In this document: positions 31,881-39,029 of the stretch, piece by piece | Layout: each line of letters starts with the position of its first letter | How positions within the stretch are numbered: the stretch's first letter is position 1 | Assembly (NCBI GenBank): GCA_946480965.1 | Contig: CAMLMI010000001.1 | Span: 1-46,525, forward strand | DNA length: 46,525 nucleotides | From: an uncultured Verrucomicrobiales bacterium | GTDB taxonomy: Bacteria > Verrucomicrobiota > Verrucomicrobiae > Limisphaerales > CANJSG01 | Reading direction: 5' to 3' | The notes under the pieces: model-generated | Database searches by the model: none | Told to the model about the DNA's origin: nothing | What the model saw: only the letters and a program-made list of their open reading frames with translations | Made by a program: the position numbers and the translations under genes

Positions 31881-33046
31881 ATGAACTCCCTCCTCCAGCG
31901 CATCGGCCTCGGAATCCTCGCGGGCACCCTCGCGGCCTCGGCGCAGCTCGATCCCCGCGCACGCAACCTCGTCCAGTTCGGCTACGACCAGCCGCTCAAG
32001 GGCCGTGGACCGCGCGCATGCAGCGCCGCGTGCCGGACTACAACCCGGCCTTCGCCGACTCGAACATCGTCCTGCGCGCCGCCGTCGCCCCGGTCTATAC
32101 GGACAGCGAGCTGGGCTTCCGCTCGCTCCTGTCGCCACAGACGGACGTGGCCATCGGCCTCGTGGGCGGGGCCTACGGCGAGAACTACTACGAGGTGCGG
32201 GACGGGAAATACCGGGACGAGGAGAGCTTCGACGGCCACGGCGGCGGGCTTTCCCTCGGGGTGTATCACCGGGTGAACCCGGACCAGCGCATCCCGCTGA
32301 ACCTCGTGCTCAAGGGCGGCGCGCGCTACGTCACCTTCCACCATTCGCCGGACACGGATTCCGCCTTCGACCTGCCGCCGGACCACTTCGTGTCCTACCT
32401 GCGGACCGGGGCCCGGTTCGCGGGCAAGGAACCGATGCTCTATCCCGACCTCGCGATGGAGCTGTCCGTCTGGTATGAGCGCGAATGGCGTTCCGACCCG
32501 GGCACGTATGGCTACGGCGGCGACCGCGCACTGGAGGATTCCGTGGACCGCTACTGGATCTATGGCGGTTTGGACTACGCGTGGACCAACGCCGGCCACA
32601 AGGCCAGCTTGGCCGTGACGGCGGGCGACTCGTCGGAGACCGACCGCGTGGGGGCTTGGCGGCTGGGCGGCGTGCTGCCGCTGGTCGCCGAGTTTCCGCT
32701 CATCCTGCCCGGCTACTACTACGAGGAGATCACCGCCGAGCGTTTCGTCCATCTCGGCGCGGCCTACGTGATTTCGCTCGATCCCGACAACCGCTGGCAG
32801 CTCCGCTTCGAGGCGGCCACGGCGCTGGTGGATCCGCTGCCGGGCTTCGGCGCGACCGACGACTGGCACACCGGCGTCGGCACCGGCGTCGGCTACACCT
32901 CGCGCAACCAGGTCACGAAGATCTTCCTCCGCTATGGCTACGGCATCAGCGCCGACCGCAAGGGCGACGATGGCGGCCACAGCGTGGGACTGCTGTTCCA
33001 GTTCGACTTCGAGCAACGCCGCCGTCTGCGGCAAGGAAAGGACTGA
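31881..33046 (+). pseudogene. Outer-membrane beta-barrel protein gene interrupted by a frameshift
   Basis: The first frame (ATG at 31881, stop at 32274-32276) encodes a signal peptide MNSLLQRIGLGILAGTLAAS and then LDPRARNLVQFGYDQPLKGRG. From about 32003-32018 the sensible protein continues in another frame (offset by minus one): MQRRVPDYNPAFADSNIVLR through to EQRRRLRQGKD at 33046. The second part has alternating strands (FEAATALVDPL, FLRYGYGISADRKG, VGLLFQFDFE) of an outer-membrane barrel. The two parts fit end to end at GRGP-WTARMQRRV, so one base appears missing near 32003-32010 in the run GGGCCGTGGACCGCGCGC. This may be a real mutation or a sequencing/assembly error. A shorter intact product could start at ATG 32018, but it would lack the signal peptide. 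Confidence 0.8.
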
Positions 33047-33049
33047 ACC

Positions 33050-33223
33050 ATGACACGCACCCCGCAACCCGCTCCGACCCACGCGCCCGTCCACCCCGGA
33101 CCCACCGACCGGTCCGGGATCAAGCTGCGCGGGACCACCTCCCAGATCGTCACGGTCCGCTTCTTCGACGGACGGCTCATCGCCGTGCCGATCCGCCACG
33201 ACACCCAGCGCCATCACCTGTGA
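33050..33223 (+). CDS. 57-residue hypothetical protein
   Basis: The protein has a proline/threonine-rich N-terminal half (MTRTPQPAPTHAPVHPGPTD) and a beta-strand-rich end (GTTSQIVTVRFFDGRLIAVPI). There is no membrane span or known domain. It starts 3 bp after the preceding stop, and its TGA overlaps the GTG start of the metallopeptidase gene (GTGA at 33220-33223), so a coupled role is possible. The small size makes it a modest-confidence gene. Confidence 0.55.
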   Translation: MTRTPQPAPTHAPVHPGPTDRSGIKLRGTTSQIVTVRFFDGRLIAVPIRHDTQRHHL

Positions 33224-34293
33224 AGCCGTTCCACTGCGACCACTGCGGCGCGTTGGTGTTCTTCGAGAACGTCGCCTGCGTGCAGTGCGGCCACGCCCTC
33301 GGGTTCGTCCCGGCGGCGCTGGACCTCTCCGCGCTCGATCCGACGGACAACGGCCTCTGGCGGCCGCTGGCCCCGGGCGCGGCCGAGGGCCTCTACCGCA
33401 ACTGCGCCAACGGCGCGCAGCACGGCGTCTGCAACTGGCTCGTGCCCGCCGAATCGGGCGACACCTTCTGCGCCTCCTGCCGCCTCAACCGCACCATCCC
33501 GGACCTCGCCGCGCCGGAGAACAAGCCGCGCTGGCACCGGCTGGAGACCGCCAAGCGCCGGCTCCTCTACACGCTCCTCGACCTCGGCGTGCCGCTGGAC
33601 GGCCCCGACGGCTCGCGCGAGACCGGGCTGCGCTTCGATTTCCTGGGCGACTCCGCCGGCGGTCCGCCGGTGGTGACGGGCCACGCGGGGGGCCTCATCA
33701 CGGTGAACATCCTGGAGGCCGACGACGCGGAGCGGGAAAAGCGACGCGCCCACCTCCGGGAACCCTACCGCACGCTCCTCGGCCACTTCCGGCACGAGGC
33801 CGCGCACTACTGCTGGGAACGGCTCGTGGCCGGCACGCCGCACCTGGAGCCGTTCCGCGCGCTCTTCGGCGATGAGACGGCCGACTACGCCGCCGCTCTC
33901 GCGCGCCACTACGAACGGGGACCGGCGGACGATTGGCAGGGCCGCTTCGTCAGCGCCTATGCCGGGGCCCATCCGTGGGAGGACTGGGCGGAGACCTGCG
34001 CGCACTACTTCCACATGATCGACACGCTGGAGACGGCGGCGGGCTTCGGCCTGTCGCTGCGCCCGAAGCATCCCGACGCGAAGTCCATGACCGTCGATGC
34101 GCGGCAGGCCGGGCGGCTCCGCGAATCGTTCGACGCGGTCATCGGCGCCTGGCTGCCGCTCACCCTGGCGCTCAATTCCCTGAACCGCGGCATGGGGCTC
34201 CCGGACCTGTATCCGTTCGTCCTCTCCCGGCCGGCCATCGACAAGCTCCGGTTCGTCCATGGGGTGCTGGTGGCGGATCCATCCAGAATTTGA
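33220..34293 (+). CDS. Zinc-ribbon putative zinc metallopeptidase (PF15887, Peptidase_Mx type)
   Basis: The 357-residue protein opens with a zinc ribbon, FHCDHCGALVFFENVACVQC (C6, C9, C20, C23), and a second Cys group (C62, C71, C84, C87). The catalytic-type zinc motif is HEAAHY (H192, E193, H196), and HPWEDWAETCAHYFHM (E254/E258 as third-ligand candidates) follows. This is the layout of the COG4307 putative zinc-binding metallopeptidases; the substrate is not known. There is no signal peptide, so it is cytoplasmic. The start is a GTG at 33220 that overlaps the preceding stop. The kinase gene starts 29 bp after this stop. Confidence 0.85.
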   Translation: MKPFHCDHCGALVFFENVACVQCGHALGFVPAALDLSALDPTDNGLWRPLAPGAAEGLYRNCANGAQHGVCNWLVPAESGDTFCASCRLNRTIPDLAAPENKPRWHRLETAKRRLLYTLLDLGVPLDGPDGSRETGLRFDFLGDSAGGPPVVTGHAGGLITVNILEADDAEREKRRAHLREPYRTLLGHFRHEAAHYCWERLVAGTPHLEPFRALFGDETADYAAALARHYERGPADDWQGRFVSAYAGAHPWEDWAETCAHYFHMIDTLETAAGFGLSLRPKHPDAKSMTVDARQAGRLRESFDAVIGAWLPLTLALNSLNRGMGLPDLYPFVLSRPAIDKLRFVHGVLVADPSRI

Positions 34294-34304
34294 TGGCCAC
34301 GACG

Positions 34305-34312
34305 AAGGAGGA
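34305..34312 (+). promoter_or_regulatory. Strong ribosome binding site that sets the hybrid kinase start
   Basis: AAGGAGGA lies 10 bp before the ATG at 34323. The earlier in-frame ATG at 34293 overlaps the metallopeptidase stop but has no such site. This supports a start at 34323. Confidence 0.8.
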
Positions 34313-34322
34313 TCGGACCACA

Positions 34323-36524
34323 ATGGATACGGCGAAAGCACCCGGGGAATCGTGGGAACCTCTCTGGCGACGCGCCCTCGGCACCGGCATGAAACGCTAT
34401 CAAACCAGGCTCTACGGCCCCCTCGTCGCCCTGTGGATCACCCTGTCCGTCGCGGGGGTCCTCATGGCCTGGATCACGTGGAAGCAGCTCGCCACCCAGG
34501 TGGACCTGGCCGTGCAGCGGGCCGAGTTCAACGACGCGCTGGACGGCGTCTTCGCCACCGTGGTCGATGCCGAGACCGGCCAGCGCGGCTACATCATCAC
34601 CGGACTGCCCCAGTATCTGGAGCCCTACCAGGGCGCGCGGACGAACTTCACGGAACGCTTCAACCGCCTGGCGGACCTGGCCCTCGCGGACAAGGAGCTG
34701 CGCCAGCAGGTGCTCGATCTCCGCGCCGTGCTCGAGGTGCGGTTGAGCCTTCTGGAGAAAGGCATCCAGGCCCGCCGCGAGGGCGACACCAAGGGGGCTT
34801 CCGACGTCGTCGGCAACGGCGAGGGCAAGGCGGCGATGGACCAGATCCGCGACAAGGTGCGGACCATGCGTCTGGCCCGGCCCAATCTCCTCACCTCCGA
34901 GGGCGACCTCACCCGCGACAAGCTCTGGCGGGCGAACTTCACCAGCCTCGCCGCCGGGCTCGTCGGCGTCGGCACCGGCGTCTTCGCCTTCTTCCTCACC
35001 CGCGTGGCGTTCAACCAGGAGAAGAAGGCCCGCGCCATGGCGGAAGAGAAGCTCAAGGCCGAGCAGAGCAGCGAGCACAAGAGCGCCTTCCTCGCCAACA
35101 TGAGCCACGAGATCCGCACGCCGATGAACGCCATCCTCGGCTTCAGCGACCTGCTCGACGGCGAGCTGAAGGACCCCAAGCAGCGCCAGTGGCTCCGTTC
35201 CATCCGCACCAGCGGCCAGTCCCTGCTCCAGCTCATCAACGACGTGCTGGACATGTCGAAGATCGAGTCCGGCGCGATGGAGCTGCACCCGGAGCCGACG
35301 GACCCGCGCGAGATCTGCGACTTCCTCCGCACCGTCTTCACCGAGCAGGCCACCCGCAAGGGCGTGAAGCTCACGTGCGACGTCCCGCAGGATCTGCCGC
35401 GCGCGCTGCTGCTGGACCGCACGCGCCTGCGCCAGGTGCTCGTGAACCTCGTCGGGAACGCGGTGAAGTTCACCGACCGGGGCTACATCCGCATCATCGT
35501 CCGCTGGGAGGCCCAGCAGGACAGCACGAGCCGGGTGGTGCTGACCATCGAGGTGGAGGACACCGGCGTGGGCATCCCGGAGAACCGGCTGGAGGAGATC
35601 TTCAAGCCCTTCGCCCAGGCCGACCTCGTCCGCGCCAAGGACCGGCAGGGCACGGGCCTCGGCCTGGCCATCGTCAAGCGGCTGGTCGAGCGCATGGGCG
35701 GCCAGGTGGGCGTGGCCAGCGTCGTGGGCAAGGGCACCACCTTCCACCTGCGCATCCCGGACGTGGGCGTCTCGGCGCGGCTCCCGGCCAGCCAGCAGAT
35801 GGAGGCCGACGAGGAGGCGGACTTCGACACGCTCCGCCCCTCCACCGTCCTCGTCGTGGACGACAACGAGCTGAACCGCCAGCTCATGGCCGGCATCTTT
35901 GATCCCACGCACCACACCGTCCACTACGGCGCCAGCGGCCAGGAGGCCGTCGATCTCACGCTGAAGCTCCGGCCAGACATCGTGCTGCTCGACATCCGGA
36001 TGCCCGGCATGGACGGCCGCGAGGCCTTCGACCGCATCCGTGCCACGCCGGGCTTCGATCTCGTGCCGATCGTCGCCGTGACCGCCTCCAGCATGGCGGA
36101 CGAGGAGAAGCGGCTGCGGCAGAAGTTCAGCGGCTACCTGCGGAAGCCCTTCACGCGGCGCGCGCTGCTGGACGAGATGGCGAACTTCATCCCCAGGCTG
36201 GCGCCGCGCCCCGCGCCCGCGTCCGAGCCGCTGGAACCGGCGACCCCGGCCGACACCAAGGCGGCCCTGGCCGCGCTGGCCGTGAAGCTCCATGCGCTGG
36301 AGGCCGGCGAGTGGCCGCACCTGCGCGACAGCGTGGCGGTGAACGAGACCCGCCGCTTCGCCCGCCAGCTCCGCGCCCTCGGCGAGGAGGCGAGCTGCCA
36401 GGCCCTCGTCGCCCATGCCGCCGCCCTGCTGCGCCACGCCGAGGCCTACGACATTTCCTCGCTGGAGACCGAGCTGGGCCGATTCCCGCAGGTCATCGCC
36501 GAGATCGAACGCCTTTCCGTGTGA
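34323..36524 (+). CDS. CHASE3 hybrid sensor histidine kinase
   Basis: The 733-residue protein has two membrane spans (about 33-54 and 206-228) around a periplasmic CHASE3 domain with the signature VVDAETGQRGYIITG (80-94). HisKA follows with H262 in AFLANMSHEIRTPMNAILGF, then the ATPase domain with NLVGNAVKFTD (N box), VEDTGVGIPE (G1) and GTGLGLAIVKRL (G2). A receiver domain has D513/D514, phospho-acceptor D557 in VLLDIRMPGMDG and K608. The last 100 residues are helical, in the position of a phosphotransfer domain, but have no phosphorylatable His in an HPt motif. It senses an unknown envelope signal. The next gene starts 2 bp after its stop. Confidence 0.94.
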   Translation: MDTAKAPGESWEPLWRRALGTGMKRYQTRLYGPLVALWITLSVAGVLMAWITWKQLATQVDLAVQRAEFNDALDGVFATVVDAETGQRGYIITGLPQYLEPYQGARTNFTERFNRLADLALADKELRQQVLDLRAVLEVRLSLLEKGIQARREGDTKGASDVVGNGEGKAAMDQIRDKVRTMRLARPNLLTSEGDLTRDKLWRANFTSLAAGLVGVGTGVFAFFLTRVAFNQEKKARAMAEEKLKAEQSSEHKSAFLANMSHEIRTPMNAILGFSDLLDGELKDPKQRQWLRSIRTSGQSLLQLINDVLDMSKIESGAMELHPEPTDPREICDFLRTVFTEQATRKGVKLTCDVPQDLPRALLLDRTRLRQVLVNLVGNAVKFTDRGYIRIIVRWEAQQDSTSRVVLTIEVEDTGVGIPENRLEEIFKPFAQADLVRAKDRQGTGLGLAIVKRLVERMGGQVGVASVVGKGTTFHLRIPDVGVSARLPASQQMEADEEADFDTLRPSTVLVVDDNELNRQLMAGIFDPTHHTVHYGASGQEAVDLTLKLRPDIVLLDIRMPGMDGREAFDRIRATPGFDLVPIVAVTASSMADEEKRLRQKFSGYLRKPFTRRALLDEMANFIPRLAPRPAPASEPLEPATPADTKAALAALAVKLHALEAGEWPHLRDSVAVNETRRFARQLRALGEEASCQALVAHAAALLRHAEAYDISSLETELGRFPQVIAEIERLSV

Positions 36525-36526
36525 AC

Positions 36527-37657
36527 ATGCCCGACCAGCCCTTCCATGTGAACGGAGTCCCGGCCCGCCTCCTCATCGTCGATGACCAGCCGGCCAACCT
36601 CCAGATGCTCGGCTCCATGCTGGGCCGCACCGGCATGGAGATCGTCCCCGCGTCCGACGGCCCCACCGCGCTGAAGCGCATCGCGCTCCGGGCCCCGGAC
36701 CTCGTGCTGCTGGACCTGATGATGCCGGACATGGACGGCATCGAGCTCTGCCGCCGCATCCTCGGCCAGCCGGCCTTCGCCACGGTGCCGATCATCTTCC
36801 TCTCCGCCGCGGACGAGAAGAGCCTCGTGGTCCGGGCGCTGGAGGCGGGCGGGGTGGACTACGTGACCAAGCCCTTCAACCAGGCGGAGCTGCTCATGCG
36901 GGTGCGCACGCACGTGGCGCTGAAGTCGGCGCGCGACCGGTTGAAGCAGCTTGCGGAGGACAAGGACGAACTGCTCGGCATCCTCGCGCACGACCTGCGC
37001 AACGCCATCGGCAGCGTCCACATGACCGCGCAGGTGCTGGGCGAACGGCTGGCCGCCGGGGGCGACGCGCGGCTGGCGGGCCTGAGCGACAACATCCTCT
37101 CCGCCACCTCGCGCACGCTGGCGTTCCTGAAGGAGTTCCTCGCCAACACCGTGGCCGACCACGGCCTGGCGGTGAAACGCGAACCGGTCCGCGCCTGGGA
37201 GGTCGCGCGGCAGGTCGTCGGCGGCTACGAGGGCGCGGCCGAGCGCAAGGAGATCCGCCTGGAGACGGAGTTGCCGGAGCCCTCGCCGACGGTCTGCGCG
37301 GACGCCGCCGCGCTCGGCCAGGTGCTGGACAACCTGGTCTCGAACGCCATCAAGTTTTCCCCGAACGGCAAGGCCGTGCGCGTGCTCGCGCGGGACGCCG
37401 GCGCGCACGTGGACCTGGTGGTGAAGGACGAGGGGCCGGGCTTCACCGCCGAGGACCGGCAGAAGATGTTCGGCCGCTACCGCCGCCTCTCCGCGCGGCC
37501 CACGGCGGGCGAGCCGAGCACCGGACTGGGCCTCAGCATCGTCAAGCGCCTCGTCGATGCGATGGGCGGGGAGCTGGTCTGCGACAGCACGCCGGGCGCC
37601 GGCACGATCTTCATAGTGAGACTTCCAAAGGAACCAAATGGACTTTCTGGTCATTGA
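36527..37657 (+). CDS. Receiver-histidine kinase (soluble, hybrid in reverse order)
   Basis: The 376-residue protein has a receiver domain first (RLLIVDDQPANLQML at 14-28, phospho-acceptor D63 in LVLLDLMMPDMDG, K115 in YVTKPFN), then a HisKA helix with H155 in GILAHDLRNAIGSVHM, and an ATPase domain with DNLVSNAIKFSPNG, VVKDEGPGF and STGLGLSIVKRLVDAMGG. It has no membrane span. Receiver-first kinases pass on or integrate a signal from another kinase, here probably the CHASE3 hybrid kinase just upstream. Its C-terminal end overlaps the start of the NtrC-type gene by 20 bp. Confidence 0.93.
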   Translation: MPDQPFHVNGVPARLLIVDDQPANLQMLGSMLGRTGMEIVPASDGPTALKRIALRAPDLVLLDLMMPDMDGIELCRRILGQPAFATVPIIFLSAADEKSLVVRALEAGGVDYVTKPFNQAELLMRVRTHVALKSARDRLKQLAEDKDELLGILAHDLRNAIGSVHMTAQVLGERLAAGGDARLAGLSDNILSATSRTLAFLKEFLANTVADHGLAVKREPVRAWEVARQVVGGYEGAAERKEIRLETELPEPSPTVCADAAALGQVLDNLVSNAIKFSPNGKAVRVLARDAGAHVDLVVKDEGPGFTAEDRQKMFGRYRRLSARPTAGEPSTGLGLSIVKRLVDAMGGELVCDSTPGAGTIFIVRLPKEPNGLSGH

Positions 37658-39005
37658 CGACGACAAGGGCTTCCGCGACGCCACGGTGCTGCTCATCGAG
37701 GACGACGGGCACTACGCCGAGGGCGCGCCGGACGGCAAGACCGCGCTCCAGCGCATCGCCGAGGAACGGTTCGACGCGGTGATCCTCGACCTCAACCTCG
37801 GCGCCGAGAACGGCCTCGACGTGCTGGTGGAGATCAACCGCGCGAAGCCGACGCTGCCGGTGGTGATGTTCACCGCCGCCGGCAAGATCCAGACCGCCGT
37901 GGAGGCGATGCGGCGCGGCGCGGCGGACTTCCTGGAGAAGCCGTTCACGCGCGGCCAGTTCCACACCGTCCTGGCGCGGCTCCAGAAGTTCCAGCAGATG
38001 GGCCGCCAGATCGAGCGGCTGGAGCAGGAGGTCAAGGAGACCCGTTCGCAGAGCCCGGAGCCGATGTTCGACTTCGCCAACCCGGCGATGCGCGAGACGA
38101 TGGACGTGCTGTTGCGCGCGGCGCAGACGCCCGCCTCGGTGCTGATCCTCGGCGAGAGCGGCACGGGCAAGAGCGTGGCCGCCCGCGCGGTGCATCGGAA
38201 CAGCCACCTGGCCGACAAGCCGTTCGTCACCGTGAGCTGCCCGAGCCTCTCGAAGGAGCTGCTGGAGAGCGAACTGTTCGGCCATGTGAAGGGCTCCTTC
38301 ACCGGCGCGATCCGCGACCATTGGGGCAAGGTGAAGGCGGCCGAAGGCGGCACGCTCTTCCTCGACGAGATCGGCGACCTGCCGATGGAGATCCAGCCCA
38401 AGCTGCTGCGCCTGCTCCAGGAGCGGGAATACGAACGCCTCGGCGAAAACGTCACCCGCAAGGCCGACGTCCGCGTGATCGCCGCGACCAACCGCGACCT
38501 CAAGCAGCGCGTGGCCGAAGGGCTCTTCCGCGAGGATCTGTTCTACCGCCTGAACGTGATCGCCGTGGAGATGCCGCCGCTGCGGCTGCGGCAGGACGAC
38601 CTGGTCGCCTTCGCCAACCATTACCTGAAGCACTTCGCCGCGCAGTGCGGACGCAAGCTGGAGGGCTTCGCCGATCCGGCCGACACCGCGCTGCGGATGC
38701 ACTCCTGGCCGGGCAACCTGCGCGAGCTGCGCAACGCCATCGAACGCGCCGCGATCCTCGCGCGCGGGACGAAGGTCGATGTGCCGGACCTGCCGGCCGA
38801 GGTGCGGGGCGGCTCCGGCGGGGGGGCGGCCCCGGCGGCGGGAATGCCGCTCCAGACCGGAGCCCGCGTCACGCTGGACCAGTTGGAAGAGGCGCACCTG
38901 CGCAGCATCCTCCAGACGGCCAAGAGCCTGACGGAAGCGGCGGAGATCCTCGGCATCGACCAAGCCACGCTCTACCGGAAACGGAAGCGGCTGGGCCTGG
39001 ATTGA
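37638..39005 (+). CDS. NtrC-type sigma-54-dependent response regulator
   Basis: The 455-residue protein has a receiver domain (D51 in VILDLNLGAENG, K101 in FLEKPFTRG), the AAA+ domain with Walker A GESGTGKS (172-179), the sigma-54-contact loop GSFTGA (219-224, one step from GAFTGA), Walker B GGTLFLDEIGDLP (237-249), and a C-terminal Fis-type helix-turn-helix (about 413-450, LTEAAEILGIDQATLYRKRK). Such proteins open sigma-54 promoters by ATP hydrolysis once phosphorylated. It is the last gene of the operon and its start (ATG 37638, AAAGGAAC upstream) lies inside the previous gene's end, so it is probably the output of both kinases. I did not find a convincing -24/-12 promoter nearby. Confidence 0.94.
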   Translation: MDFLVIDDDKGFRDATVLLIEDDGHYAEGAPDGKTALQRIAEERFDAVILDLNLGAENGLDVLVEINRAKPTLPVVMFTAAGKIQTAVEAMRRGAADFLEKPFTRGQFHTVLARLQKFQQMGRQIERLEQEVKETRSQSPEPMFDFANPAMRETMDVLLRAAQTPASVLILGESGTGKSVAARAVHRNSHLADKPFVTVSCPSLSKELLESELFGHVKGSFTGAIRDHWGKVKAAEGGTLFLDEIGDLPMEIQPKLLRLLQEREYERLGENVTRKADVRVIAATNRDLKQRVAEGLFREDLFYRLNVIAVEMPPLRLRQDDLVAFANHYLKHFAAQCGRKLEGFADPADTALRMHSWPGNLRELRNAIERAAILARGTKVDVPDLPAEVRGGSGGGAAPAAGMPLQTGARVTLDQLEEAHLRSILQTAKSLTEAAEILGIDQATLYRKRKRLGLD

Positions 39006-39029
39006 GGGCCTGCGGCAACCGCTCGGGAC

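Noticed and set aside
34005..36437. An 810-codon minus-strand frame opposite the hybrid kinase
   Set aside because: It is antisense to a gene with complete kinase motifs and has only Leu/Ala/Glu/Gly/His-rich filler sequence.
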